DNA of 64,000 nt. Origin: Leuctra nigra (lineage: Eukaryota; Arthropoda; Insecta; Plecoptera; Leuctridae). Each line of letters opens with the position of its first letter. Position 1 is the first letter of the stretch. The translations under genes and the position numbers were made by a program. This document shows positions 11,589 to 24,836 of the stretch, in pieces. Location of the stretch: assembly GCA_934045905.1 (NCBI GenBank), contig OW203762.1:50121411-50185410 (forward strand), in the 5' to 3' direction. The notes beneath the pieces were generated by a model that was not told where the DNA came from, did not search any database, and was given only the letters and a program-made list of their open reading frames with translations.

Positions 11589-14500
11589 ATTTTCCTGACA
11601 ATTAAAAAAAACGAAATGAAGAAAATATTGAATCAGATGTTGATATTGTTGTCATAGCTGAGCGCGTGGCAAATCATGTAAGTCGAGGCACCGAACAATA
11701 CCGAAGTTTCTAGCATCTAGAGCGACTTTCTGTTCAGGATTCAGGAATTACAAAATAGTGTGTGCTGTTGCCAATATGTTCCGACAGACAGCACACAGCC
11801 AGCTATTTTATTCAAATCAATGTCAATGTAGCTCATTTGGAATGGAATCTCGGCGTCGCCTGCAATGCAAATGCAAGAATCGAGTCAGCACTCTCTTGTC
11901 GCGCACTGGAGCCCGATGACGACATTCAAACATGTAATTGAGTTGGAGCCGGGGACTCCAGGATAAATCGGATTACTCCAGCGCTGCAATTAATTTGTTT
12001 AACGAGGATCGCGCAGCGGAGGTAATCAGGATAATAATACATCGATATCGGAACAAGAGGCGAATTAGTTGCACTACGAAGCTGAATGTTGCAACGAAGC
12101 CGTGTGGTGTACTTTGTCCGGCTTCGCGAACACCTGAACAAAACAACACAAGCGTAAGTCGCAACACACGCGACAAACCTCGCGCCAAGTGCGACTCGCT
12201 TGTTTATAGCGAATTAATGGTGTCATGAGAGTTAAACCTCAGATAAAGGCGTCAGATAAAAATAGACTCTATTTACGGAAATTCAGAGCACAACAATGAT
12301 TCGTAGCCACCTTGTCTGTCACGTGATGCCGATGTATCCACCGCTTTCATTTGCAAGCAGCTATTAGGTCGACTGAACATAGCTCAAGGCGCGATGTCGT
12401 AGTTAATAGGCCGGTTATTAATTACGATAGCTACTTCTACTCATAAAGACACGATAATGCAGGCTTGAAACAGAACAAAAGACGGGAGTTGTAGTTACAA
12501 GTTCCAGCTGCACGCAATTGTGAGCGAGTTTAATTAAAAGTTGAGCAATTCCCTCCGCTCGCGTCGCGGAGTTGTTCATACAGACGCAGTCGGGACTCGA
12601 ACCGGCGGTCGTCGGCGTCCCAGCAGGGGGCATGTCACGTGACACAGTTTTTGCCCAGGGATTTACCGCGAACATTAGCAGCATGACATGCCAAAACACA
12701 TTCTGCAAATACTCCACTTAGTACATTTAGCTCGATCTTGGGACTGGGAGAGTCACACGTGTTTTACATTGAATTGGAGCCGTGTTCCATTTACCTTGAC
12801 CGTTACTTTCCCAGGAGGACGCATCGAAATGCTTCTTCAAACACGAGTTATGCCGAGATATGCCCAGAGCCGAGATAATGTGATCGGAGATTCCGCCCAT
12901 GTCTTCTCGCATTATAACATACCTACGCTATACGGACATAACGGGCGGCCGCCAGTTGCTATTTTCGCACCTCGGAATCTGTCCCACTCTATTTCCGACG
13001 ACAACACTGGAGATTGTTTTCCCTGTCATCTTCCTGACCCGCCTGGCCAGCGCCCAAGCGCTGTGCCTCTGCATGGGAAACATTGAGCGAGTCACTTTCT
13101 CGGATTATTATTCAACCTTGATCGCTAATCGCCGAACCCGCCGACTTCGACTGGCGACAATCCCCCGGCCCGGACAGGTCTGATTAGTGGACGACTTGGA
13201 CAGGTGCTCGCTTCCTCAGCCCATCCATCGTCGAGTTTTGACTAAATTAAGTTTCCAGCTGTTGGGTTAATCAGGGATCTAAGTGAGGTTGTAGCGTTGC
13301 GTCGCAGAGCTGTTCTGTTCCTATTTATACTTCGGCAAGGCTAAACATTTTAGATCCCGATTAGTGAACAATCATCTGTGAAAGTTGGCTCTCACGTTGT
13401 AAGTGCAAATGGTCGGAATCACTATGTTTTAGTCAATGGAACCACTCATCAGAAAACAGAGCTTGAGCTGGCAACTTGCGCATTACTTGCTGAGAGAGAA
13501 GCTATGAAATGTGAGCAATACGCATACATCTTATTTCAAATGAAATGTGAAAAGTTGAGTCGTTACTTCAGCCAGTGCAGAGGGTGAACTTTTAGAACGT
13601 GTGAAGAACATTCCCTGGAGAGGTGCAAGAGTTGAGAAATTATACATTACACATAGTTTCACGGAATACACATTGCACGAAAATGTACATAATAAATCAA
13701 TGTAGACTGAAGGACTGGATAGGATGTGATTCAAACAATGGAAATGTATACAAAACAAATCAAATAAATCAGTCAAATAAATTCACATGGTAATTAACCT
13801 CCTGTTTTGCCGCCAGAAGATTTTATTAACCCCGTAAATACGAAAAGGTCAAAACCATTGGTCAAATGAGAATGCGATGGGCGTGGCAAGGTTTCCGCTG
13901 ATCGACCTTTGGAAACGGAGATAAAAGTGCATATTCTTCCCGGCGCTCTGTGAGAGTCTTGCTCTAAATCCCGCGAACAGAGTGCGAGGCCAAGGGTTCG
14001 CATCCCGCCGCCGCATTAGCCACGGGTCTTGAATAACTTGGATCGAACCCACGACCACGCGCCATCCACGGACAGAACTTATTCGATGCTCAATCAATTA
14101 CTGTCGAGTCCCCTTCTAATGGGGACTGCAAATAACCTCGAGTCCCAGGAAGGATGAAGAGTAATTCTGCTAATCCGTTCGTTAGTTCACGGAGTTCGTC
14201 AGAGGAGAGAGAGAAAGAAAGAAATAGCCAGACTATTCTTATCGGATTGTTGTATCTTAATGTACAAAAGTATTACATCAAATTAAATGAAAATGCGTAC
14301 AATTAAATCTAGTTTACGATTACATATTTTATTTGGATGAAATAGCATCAGATTCAGTTCACACTTCTCAATTCACATGCAGCTATCACTGAATGATGGT
14401 TCTATGATTCTAAACACTGCGATGGAAATAATAATAAAGATGAGTATGCTTGAACGCCTCTCTGGCTGGATGGTTGTTTGAGGACGCCGCAGTGGAGTTA

Positions 14501-14740
14501 TCGCCCCAGGTCCAGGCATTAGGGAGCAGTCGTCGCGGTCCCCGAGGATCGCGTGCGGGAGGAGGAATAATCCCGCCCGAGGCTCGGGAATTGCGGGATA
14601 CGAGAGTGGCATCATAATGCGCAGCTTTCGCCAGCCATGTCCAGCGCGCCGCCTAAATCTCCCGGCCGTGGCGAGAGAAACCAAGCATTGCATTGCAGCC
14701 GAGATGTCGAGCTGAGTAATAGAATAGAATCGATGTGCTC
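11589..14740. other. Non-coding stretch with isolated B-box-like fragments
   Basis: No supported exon. tRNA-like fragments on the minus strand lie around 12590 (CGGGACTCGAACC) and 14040 (GGATCGAACCCACG). They are probably SINE relics but too short to delimit. Frames at 11938-12228, 12418-13183 and 14373-14693 lack recognisable domains. Confidence 0.4.
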
Positions 14741-14890
14741 ATGTTCCAGTGTGGTTCCAGTGTGGATGCATGGTTCCAGAGTGGATGCATGGTTCCAATG
14801 TAGATGCATGGTTCCAGTGTGGATGCATGGTTCCAGTGTGGATGCATGGTTCCAGTGTGGATGTGATGGTTCCACTTCCAGTGTGGTTGT
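14741..14890. repeat. 19-bp minisatellite
   Basis: About seven imperfect copies of ATGGTTCCAGTGTGGATGC. Variants include AGAGTGG, AATGTAG and GTGATGG. The periodic frames on both strands come from the repeat. Confidence 0.95.
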
Positions 14891-17483
14891 CAAGGTGGAG
14901 GTGCCACGCTCGAGATAGCTGATTGGCTACGGTCGGGTCACGTGGGTGTTCGATGAGCGGATTAAAACGCTGCGCGGAAAAAGCGACCCTCCTCGACCTC
15001 CACTTCGTCGGCGACGACAAAAAGCGCTCCTCTTTGATTCGCTCTCATCTCGCGTTGCTTTCACAGCGAGCTCGGATCTTACTTCACTGCATCGTAACAT
15101 GTGCAATCAAACGTGCGCATTTCAAGGAACTATAAAATAAATGCAGTTGCTATTAAGATAATGGTAGCAACTGACTGACACACGGGTAATGTGCCTGGCA
15201 ATGACTTGGCAAGTTGATCGGCCATATCAGCGAACATCAAGCAAGGTGCCTCATTGCTGGAGCCGCGAGTTTCATGCGAAGAAGCAGTCAATGATTAGGC
15301 TACATTACAGCATGTCTCCAGCCAGCTGGGTCGATGAAATTAGTCTAATAAAGGCGTTAATCACCCATAACGTGGCAAAACGCCAATGATCGCTTAGTGT
15401 GGCGTCAATTGCTTGTGCGTGGCACACGAACCAATGCCGTGATAATCACACACCCCATTAGTGTGGCGGATTCTGCTCAAACAAAGTCACACCTTATCTG
15501 TGAACAATGTTATGATTCTAGTTTCCACGACAAATCAAGCGCATGTTTGACTTCAGTATGACACACAAAACAATTGATCAAAACACAATTTGGACAGACC
15601 GATGATATTCTGAACTTATCAAATATGATCATGACATGGCAATGTTTCAGCTTCGTTAGTTTTCAACAAGCAAACACACATGGTTTCAAACAGAGACGTT
15701 CAACTCTCAAGAATTGCCTTCGCGCGTTCGTCATTCCGAGTAAATCGTTTTTAATCTGGAACTGAGACCAAAGCATTCCTTAGAGCTTTCCTTTCCTTAT
15801 AATAGGTTGGTTGACAACTTGAATGTATGAGTCTTGTGAGAGCGATTATACTTTGAAACTTGGGTCGATTGACAGTCTGCAGCCGGCAGTCTAAAGTTTG
15901 TTGGATTGTCATAAAACGTGCTGGCAATGAGTAATCTAGTGGATAATCGCGGTTTGACAGCCGATGAGTCACGACTCTTGGCATGTGTCAGCAGCAACAT
16001 GGGCCGGCGATATCGCACCTAACAGCCGGCAGAAGATAACAGACATGCTGCACTACTCGTGGCAATGACAGTGGTCATGATTATGCCTGACCGCTAGCCG
16101 GACAGACGGTCTCGCGACACCAAACTACACTTTAGAACGTTGTCAGAATATCTGCTACACTTTAGAATGCTGTCAGAACATCGGCGAAGGAAGGCGAGCC
16201 AGAGACAATGTGTTTTAGTCTAGACACCCGACTTATCTTTATCTATTCTAACTTAGCGACAATTCTTCCAGGTACATTCAAAGATTGTAAATATGCTTGT
16301 AATCTCGACTTCCTCGTGTCTTCTTCTTGGCCCGGCCTATTGACAATGCAGAGCGGCTGTGGATGTTATGCTTGACACTGCAGAAGACTGACAATGCAGC
16401 GGCTGGACTTGCAGTCACGACGAGACGCACCGTTACTTTGCAACCAAACCAAGTGATCGCGTCAGAGGGTTGACGGTCAACAATGGGAAGCAGTTGTAAC
16501 GGTCATCGCCGTCGCCTGTCCATCACAGCCGATGCAATATCGAGAACCCAATCGAGTGCAATAGAGTCACCTCGTTCAGATTGCACACGGTTTGCTTTCA
16601 ATTCGCGGGACGTAATTCACCGCGAGGCTCAATCACTGCGGCGCAACCCAACGCGATAAAACACACAACTCAGCAGAATATTGGTACAAATCCAAAATCA
16701 CACTATAGAGCTCTGCATTGCCAAAGTAGCGCTTTCAATTTGTCAAAGTTAATAGCGATAAACTATTTTAGTTACAGTTATTCCCTATGATACGCATCCC
16801 GTGGTAATTGAAAGTGGATTTTATGATGTTTCTGTAGAAACCATCAACAACCTTTTACAAGATCATGTTTATGTAGATGGCACAACATCAAGCCGACGCG
16901 AAAGCGAATGCACTTACTTCAAAGCAATCCATTCTACAAAATACATTAATTCAACAATTATCACGGAGCTCGCCTAACACAGTATACTACTTCGCAAATC
17001 ATCCAGCTCACTAATGAACTTTATCTACAAAGACGTAAAGACGGATCATTGCACCATCGGTTCTTTGTTTACAGGCCACAGAGTGCTCACAACTGAATGA
17101 TCTGAATATGGTTCAGAGTGGTAAGTAAATGCAAATATGTTGCTCAAGATTTCACTCTCTTCAAATTCGTATCGCTTGGATCAATGAGACGATTCGGTAA
17201 TTCGCAAATAACACTGACAGGCCAGAAATATCCATAAACCGAGCCGAGCTACCAATACCGAACAATACGAAGGAATTAGTAAATACTTTACATCCTCATC
17301 TATGAAGCTAAAGAAAAACGAAAACTATTATCATTTTGCATTTTGTAGAAAAGGTGTTTAAATATGTAAAAATATGATTACCACAACTGTCAGTTGTATA
17401 AAATAATTGTACACCTGTCTAGAGATACCTATTTATTGTATAGTCTACTTCATCCTTCCAAAATCCCCAAAGTGTCTCTAATA
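14891..17483. other. Non-coding stretch with a 30-bp direct duplication
   Basis: No gene was recognised. Around 16123-16182 a unit of about 30 bp beginning CTACACTTTAGAA occurs twice in tandem with a few mismatches. Otherwise no structure was found. Confidence 0.4.
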
Positions 17484-17665
17484 CTGGCTTTCCATGCTCC
17501 GTCATCTTCCGTCAACGTCCGTCACCGTCCGACGAAAACGACCACGTGACCCGTCTCGACCCCAAAAATCTCGGACAGCAAGGGATTGGTCGAGACGGGT
17601 CACGTGGTCGTTTTCGTCGGACGGTGACGGACGTTGACGGAAGATGACGGAGCATGGAAAGCCAG
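17484..17665. repeat. Perfect inverted repeat: 78-bp arms, 26-bp spacer
   Basis: The left arm is 17484-17561 and the right arm 17588-17665. Comparing them base by base gave an exact reverse complement over all 78 positions. Arm ends read CTGGCTTTCCATGCTCCGTC and GACGGAGCATGGAAAGCCAG. The arms are GC-rich and contain repeated CGTC steps and a CACGTG E-box. No clear target-site duplication flanks them. It could be a very young fold-back MITE or the genomic template of a hairpin RNA. Confidence 0.95.
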
Positions 17666-19300
17666 CATAACGCATCTCGAGCACATCTGTGACGCACGCG
17701 TGTCAAAGAGACCGCCGCACGCGTGTATGGACATGCTATGCAGCGTCACCTTCGATGCCCAAATACACGGCGATATTCCGACATCGCCGCGTGACTCATC
17801 GGCATTGACATCGCGACAGTCAAGCATGTCCACGCATTCATTACCATCATCACTCGGCCGCAATTAACTCTTTCCCAGGGATTCTACTTCGCGCTTCGCA
17901 GAATTTCGCCCACGTCTATTTTTAGACCTTCATGTCTTCAGCAATTTCGGTAAAACTAGAATATGTCTTCATATTTCTTTCCCTTGGTCAAGTTAGAGGC
18001 CTACAATGCGAATGCGTACGGCAAGATTGAAAACGTACTCGGCTCCACGCGATCTTGCGAAGTAGGATACCTGGATCATTGATCAACATTCCTTCTCTCC
18101 TCCGTCAATAAAATCCACACTAGATCTGCGGAATGGGCGGGCTATAAATCAGCATCTCAGCGAGTATCAGATGCGGGCAGCAGGCGCCAGTGAAAGTCCA
18201 GCCACACGCCAATACAACTTGCGATCACGTGGCCTCATCTAAATATAACTCCACACTTTGATCGCACCGCGTCATTGTCTCGCCTGCTCGCTCAACCACA
18301 AGCAAGCATTACGTTTTATTTATTTGTGATTATGAATATCCTAATTTACACGAGCGAAATTTCAAACGAAATATTAGCAACGCAAACAAACTGACGGTCA
18401 AATGTTGAACTATGTCTCCACATCCGATCGCAGAGCTAATGAGTCCAACTATTTGCTCTGGAGGGAGATGTAAATGTGGCGTGTCAACAGCTTCCTTGTA
18501 GGGCAAAGTCAAGGCTGCTGCCCCGCACTTAAGACCTCCGTTCACGGAGAGACCAACTCAAAATTTTAGATATAAGTGTAACATGAGCTCTTTACGATCA
18601 TTAGTCATCTTGACAGTTGTGATAATAATCCCAGGCTGGCTTCCAGTCACGTACAGCTCGTAAATAGTCCGAGATAATGTAAACAAATCCACACCACAAC
18701 ATTCCATTCATTCAGTCCATCAACAGAAATTATTTCGATGGCAGATCTCTTGAACTCCAAGTAAGAATGCCTGGTTCGATTCCCTTTTGCATATATTTTA
18801 CACTTGTGGATACCATTTTGTGAGGCATGATCTTTTTTTATCTTACCAAGATCTTGCCAAGTTTATACACAATTTTGCTAACATTTTTATATTATTTATG
18901 CTACCATTATGCCATTATTATAAAAGAGATAAGATCTTGGAAACATGTTCTCATTAATATACTTGTAAAATGATCAATGTAACGTAACGCGTTGATAAGT
19001 GAGCACATGTACGAGTAATGGTGGTAAAAACCATGCAAAATTTTAGCTTCATTTTAGTCTTTCCGCCAATTAATAGAATGTATTTTATTTATTATATTTT
19101 TAACCTATGAACGGATTTCAAACAAATTTCGGTCTGCAAACCCCAGAGGCGGTCCATACACGTGTGCACAATTTCAGCACTATCAGACAAACGAAGCGAC
19201 CTCGACCTTATAATATGCAGGGAAGAAAAAAACATGTTAAAATAACAGCTAGGTCCGTGCCATAAGGGCAAATAAGAGACGCTCGCTCGCTCAATGATAC
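17666..19300. other. Non-coding stretch with one promoter-like patch
   Basis: No exon was recognised. A promoter-like patch at about 18133-18175 is listed separately. The minus-strand frame at 19092-19361 shows no known motif. Confidence 0.4.
18133..18175 (+). promoter_or_regulatory. TATA-containing core-promoter-like patch
   Basis: GGGCGGGCTATAAATCAGC places a GC-rich box directly before TATAAA (18143-18148), with TATCAGATG (initiator-like) about 25 bp further on. An E-box (CACGTG) follows near 18228. No coding exon was found downstream, so this may be chance or the start of an unrecognised transcript. Confidence 0.2.
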
Positions 19301-19314
19301 GATTTAGGGCCGAT

Positions 19315-19900
19315 TTATACAATACCTTGATTAGCTTGCATTGACAAAGTTGTCGTACCAAACCGGGACTTAAACCAGGTATCTTTATCTAGATAAAGAT
19401 AAAAATAACCTGCCAAAAATGTTTCTAGATAAGATAGTAGATAAATTTCCAAGAAATCATCTAGATAATAGAAACAGTTAAAAAAATTATCAAGATAACT
19501 GTAATAGATAATGGATAATTTGTTTTTACCAAATACTACACTGTTCCGTAATTAATTTCGAATCCTAAATTCGGAACTCAAGTTTTTTAAAAAATGGGGC
19601 GTCTAAACAAGCCAACTATTGCGACTAAACGGTGATGATTTTCCTTTTTCATATCATCTGACATTTGAGGTTTGTGCATGTTTTTACATTTAAATGAATT
19701 TTGAATTTTATATTTTTTATCTAGATAATTGTCAATAGATAACAATATTTGTATCTAGATAAAGATAAAGATATCAAATTATGTACCTAATTATCTAGAT
19801 AAGAAAATAGATTAAAAAAAATACCTTGATAAGTCACAACACTGCCTACGGGTGAGAGCTCAACCCAATGAGCTATCCGGCCAGCAGGCCGAACTTAGAC
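19315..19900 (-). mobile_element. tRNA-like SINE split by a TATCTAGATA-rich insertion
   Basis: On the minus strand, a tRNA-like 5' part (GGATAGCTCATTGGGTTGAG, about 19850-19880) is separated from a T-arm/B-box-like part (CCTGGTTTAAGTCCCGG, about 19360-19376) by about 470 bp. In a tRNA-like head these would be about 35 bp apart. The intervening 19380-19830 is AT-rich and carries about six TCTAGATA palindromes. The simplest reading is an insertion into the SINE head. Exact insertion ends and a target duplication are not clear. Confidence 0.45.
19380..19830. repeat. TCTAGATA/GATA-rich block
   Basis: Palindromic TCTAGATA occurs near 19386, 19424, 19460, 19722, 19754 and 19791, often extended to TTATCTAGATAA, with many extra GATA steps between. 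The middle (about 19520-19700) lacks them, so the motif is concentrated at the two ends, as in a transposon's subterminal repeats. Confidence 0.6.
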
Positions 19901-20310
19901 ACAACATTAAAACATCAATTTTACTAAAAACACCTCAAACTGACTAAAATTGAACATACCTCATATTTGTCAAACACAAAGGAATGATTGACACAAAGGA
20001 ATACAATTTGAAGCGATTTTGGCGTCTTTTAGAAAGAAATTTAAATTGTGCCATGCCATTTATTGTGGAAACTTTAGATACATGAAATATAATCTGTAGA
20101 TATTCATCTGGTTTGACAGAATCCCCCATTTAGCACCTCATTTTTTTAATTTTTCGTAAAAGATAATTCGAATTTGAAGCAATTTTGGCAAATATCTCAA
20201 TGTGTATTGTAATCTGAAATTTATTTTTTTTGTATGTTGTATGTTCACTAATTAATAGGATATCTTGTTATATCATATAGTATAGGAGCAAATGTAATTC
20301 CGCTCGATTG

Positions 20311-20942
20311 GAGTCCCGAAATTGATTTTTTAATAATTATCGATTGTTTACATCTTTCTTAAAATGACCTGACGTGCCTTCAATTATGTTGGTGGCCATC
20401 TTGGAAAATATGGCGGAAACGAGCGGAAAACGTGCATTTTACAAATTATTTAATTGTTGGTAGAGGAAATGTTGAAAAATTATGAAATTATTCATTAAAA
20501 CGAACTCAAAAATGGGGACTTAAATTAAAATAAAAAAACGCCGTAAACCAATTTTGTTAAAAAATTTAATTTTTTTTTAAATAAAAAAACGCGTATTGTT
20601 TACAATGAAATTGTCTACAAATTGTAATTCCACATATATTAGTCTAAGTCCACTCGATTCGTAATAAATTGAGAGCAAAAAAACACAGAAACGTGATTAG
20701 TAAATTCCAACAATGAAAAAATAAAATTCGTTCACGGCGTATTGAGTTAGTTTTAGTGAATTCAGAATTATTTCATAATTTTTCAACCTTTCATCTACCA
20801 CTGCCAACAATTAAATAATTTGTAAAATATACGTTTTCCGCCATATTTTCCAAGATGACCACCAACAAAATTGAAGGCACGTCACTGTAAACAATTTCGA
20901 TATATGCAAAAATTAATTTCGGCACTCCAATCGAGCGGAAAG
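20311..20942. mobile_element. Fold-back MITE of about 630 bp
   Basis: Long imperfect inverted arms are present. The left end is TTCCGCTCGATTGGAGTCCC and the right end GGCACTCCAATCGAGCGGAA. Further pairs include CTTCAATTATGTTGGTGGCC with its complement near 20860, and TAATTGTTGGTAGAGGAAAT with its complement near 20800. Arms are at least 170 bp. There is no coding capacity. The element carries AATATGGCGG motifs in both arms. Confidence 0.85.
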
Positions 20943-22299
20943 CATTTTTTCTACACTTGAACCTACACAGATAGGTAATTAAAATTAAAATTTGGTAATT
21001 AAAATTATACTATTATTTTTGTCTTTACTTTATATTACTTTGAATTGTGTAACAGTCACAAGGGTTGATGATCTGAGAGTGTTTTATTTTATATTGTAAT
21101 TTGTAATTGAATTTAGTAAACCTGCCGACAAGCCATTGTTGGTTTAGCGGGGCTATGCTGAAATGTATTTCATTTATAATAAATTAAAATTAATTAAAAT
21201 TAAAAAAATATATAACAGGTATTGACAATTCTGATAGAAATCTCAATTTATTTCTATTGGTCCTTGAGATTATGTTACTTTACTTATCTCTGTGCTGCTC
21301 CAAGCAAAAATGAGTAGTGGGTGGGTTCACATTACTTTAATTTTATTTTTAGCCACGGAGAAAAATCGTAGACACCAACAATACCTTGCTTGTGATTGGC
21401 TAATGATAGGAAAATCGTTCCGTTGTACAATTAATTACTGTGTGAACCCGGCTTATGACTATAAACAACCAACGATTCCACTCAACTTAGACAAAATAAT
21501 ATTTCATCTCTAAGAAACAATGCCGTTTCGTTAATATGGATAGTGGCGTAACTTCAGTCCCCCCCCCCTGCAAGATATTTTTTGGGACCCCCTTACTTTC
21601 TTAATTGCCTGTATCGTAAAAATATTTATATAAATGCATCTTTTTGTGTAAATGTTTAAATATTTGATGACACTTTTTCAATTATTGTCAATCCTGCTGC
21701 GTCGCCTGTGGATTTGTGTAGTAACGTGTCAAATAGCATCTGATTATGTCAAGGGGAGGGCACCAGAGCATCTCGCGGGTAGGCCTCCCAGGCCCTGGAA
21801 ATTTTTGAATTTCACTGCATAATTTAGTGCATTTTAAACGCGATTTAAACACACATTTTGGTCGATGTTTTCATAGAAATTCTTCAAATTACTTCTTAAT
21901 TTCTCTTACTATCGATTATCGCCATATGGAAAAATTGGATGTTTGTGAAAAAGTTTTTCTAATGGTATTTATTTTCAGGTAATACAGAGCGTTATAATTT
22001 CTTGAGTGTGTCGATCCTTTTTGACGCGCCTGAGTCGCTCGCTGAAATATAATAACTAGGAAAACGCTCAGTGACGGTACCCATAATGGTAGTATGTACT
22101 AGTCTACGGGATAATAATGTAAAATAAAATACAAAATAAAAAATATCGAGCACGGGAACGTACAAATTCTCTAACCGGAATTCCGTACCAAACGCACAGA
22201 AAACATATACATCCATATTGAATTGAAATATGATCCACTCAATCAACATAAAAGTATGCTTTTCATCGAAACTTGAAAATAGCATCTAAGCACCCTGGT
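20943..22299. other. AT-rich non-coding stretch
   Basis: No exon was recognised. There is a short poly-C run near 21560. Frames at 21292-21513 and 21992-22285 contain no recognisable domain. Confidence 0.4.
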
Positions 22300-22301
22300 A
22301 C

Positions 22302-22508
22302 ACTCAACAAATATAAAACGGTATTTGAAAGAAATTGATTGGCTGAAAAAATGTGAAGGCATCATCTGATGAAGTTGACGCTAACTCGTCATTATACCTC
22401 TAGTAGTTGAGCTCTGATTTCATTGATAATAACAAGGATTGATTGTCAAGGAACCAGACCAGCAGCTAATCCGTTTCGTTCAAATACCGTTTTATGATTT
22501 GTTGGGTG
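22302..22508. mobile_element. mariner-like MITE, copy 1
   Basis: Terminal inverted repeats (CACTCAACAAATATAAAACG ... GTTTTATGATTTGTTGGGTG) are flanked by TA on both sides (22300-22301 and 22509-22510), the target duplication expected for Tc1/mariner elements. The inner sequence matches the copy at 24595-24836 in inverted orientation (for example GAGCTCTGATTTCATTGATA) and the degenerate copy near 59763-59890. Confidence 0.8.
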
Positions 22509-22510
22509 TA

Positions 22511-24594
22511 CCTAAAGCAAATCAGATTCAGTTGAAGTGGAAAACATTCATTTCGTTCGATACTTCATTTCTGACAGATATTAAAATGTCAATAAGTGCA
22601 AACGTTCTTAACTGATTGGGCTGAAAATGTGTAAAATAAGAGACAATGTTGGTATTATTTACCATGCAAAATGTGAGTTTGATCTGATTTATGGAAGACA
22701 ATTCATTTTTTTTTACTCTATAATCTATATCTTACCCACCCACCATATGTATAGGTAATAATGGTAACAACCCGACTCGAACTATTGGAACAAAGTGATT
22801 AGTGTAATTACCTATGTTGTTTGTGCTCTACCTCATCCATTTTCACTGTCATAATCACACTTGTACAAGGCTCAAGAGGACACATATGTAGCCGTCCTGC
22901 CTCCGACAGGTAAATTCACAATAACATCAAATTCAATTCAGGTTATAAAAAAGTAAATCCTTATTTAGTTGTGCACTCTCTCTATTTTGATTTGCAAATC
23001 TCCTACCCCCCCCCCCCCCCCTAGGAAAACGTCTGAAAAATCGTTTTAAACCGTTTTCTCTACAACATAAGGAGTTAAGAAATCAAATCAACGTATCAGG
23101 TATAATACAACTACAGTAATTACATTTTTTAGTTTTAATTGAAAACGCGTACAAACTTTGTGGTTTCAACACTAAAATCATATAAGTCCATGATGAGATC
23201 ATATTACCAATGATACTTGGAATTTAGCAGCGAGCCGAGTTGCAAAGTGATAAACAACGCTCATTCAGAAAATGTCACGTACGCAGAATGATTTAATGTG
23301 ACAGGCGCTCGAGATTGTAAGCGAACCAAAATCCCCCCCTTCCACTATAGGTGCTGGAAGTAAGATTTCCACTCCAAAATAATCGAATCTTACTCAGAAG
23401 TTTTCTTCGTCATTATGCATCCAATTGATCTGATTTTTTGTATGTAGATACCCAAAAGAATGAGCTTTGTTGGTATGTTCTTGAAATATTTTTATTCGCT
23501 CTGTGAAAGGCACAATATATTACTGAACATCATTGCTTTTTTCTTAAATTTAGGGGTTGTTTTGGGGACTTGGGGATAAAGTTGTGAACGCCATTAAGAC
23601 AAAATAGCAACACTGAAACATGGGCCATTATTTCAATATTATTCTGCCGCAAAGGGAACGAAATTATCTCAATTTTTGCGTTTGTAAAATTTAAATTGGT
23701 AACACTACCCATTTATAGGCTAAATTAGCACTCTGAAGAGCCGTCTTAAGTCGAGATGGATGTCAATGGAGTTGGCTCGGATTCCTCACCTAAATCCCGG
23801 ACTCACGAACGCATCATAAATAGCTCGCCCAAGAGCGATCAACGTGCATGCAACAATAACATCAAGAAGTGTGACTCACACTTCCTAGACGTCTCACTTG
23901 ACACATTTCCATGGCAGTTGGCTCCTACGTGAAGCTGGGACTTGCTCATCACTGTGGGACTTGCTCATCGTCTCGTGAAGCACCAGAAGAGAAGTCGCGT
24001 CAAATGACGCGAATGCAAATGGATCTTGATACAAGACGTGTAAAAATATTGTAGAATCTTCGTGAAAAAATGTTTCCTACTTGTAAAATGTAAGCTTTTT
24101 TGAGTTCCTGTAGCGTAATGACTCAATTTTTTTCTATTCTCGCAGCGAGTCCAGGGATTATCTCGTTCTTTGTGCAACAGATTCTCGCCTCGCGTGTGGC
24201 CGCCTCATGTCCGGTCTAGACGTGATCAAGTGTGTGAGATGAAGATGGGTCATGAGAGCGGGCAGCACAAGGACAATGCAGAACACGTGACACAACGCCT
24301 CTCCATCCAACACTAAACCTGGGGCTCGGCACCTTTCGGTTTGCACGGCGCCCTAAGTCAGAACACAAGAGTCAAAAGAACACAGCAGTTTCAGCCCAAA
24401 TACCAGCTCATAGCCACAACAATGTGATCAAAATATTTGTTTGGGGAAAATATCTCTTGCCTTCGAAAAAAACGAATCTCCAGATATGTGCGGGTCCGGA
24501 GATATTTTGAATTTCAGAATAGAATTTGGAACATTTCTATGCCATTTGGAAATAAATTTCGGCATCTTGGCATTTTATTTTTAATCTGATAGGT
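22511..24594. other. AT-rich non-coding stretch with a poly-C tract
   Basis: No exon was recognised. A C-run lies near 23006-23022. Frames at 23530-23712, 23965-24177 and 24158-24346 have no recognisable motif. Confidence 0.4.
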
Positions 24595-24836
24595 ACACTC
24601 GACAATTCATAAAACGGTATTTGAACGAAACAGATTGGCTGCTGGTCAGGTTCATTGACAATCAATCATTGTTATTATCAATGAAATCAGAGCTCACCTA
24701 CTAGAGGTAGATGACGAGTAAGTATAGACTTCATCAGATCATAGAGATATATAACTGTACTTATCAGATGATGCCATCACATTTTTTTTCAGACAATACA
24801 TTTCTTTCAAATACCGTTTTATGAATTGTCGAGTGT
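24595..24836. mobile_element. mariner-like MITE, copy 2
   Basis: Inverted ends (CACTCGACAATTCATAAAAC ... GTTTTATGAATTGTCGAGTG) extend for about 32 bp and are flanked by TA. The centre has no coding capacity. It is about 240 bp long and related to the copy at 22302-22508. Confidence 0.85.

Noticed and set aside
12688..13086. 132-codon plus-strand frame
   Set aside because: Composition-driven. Its sequence resembles no known family and it is overlapped by frames on both strands.
14637..14918. 93-codon frames over 14612-15020
   Set aside because: They come from the 19-bp minisatellite on both strands.
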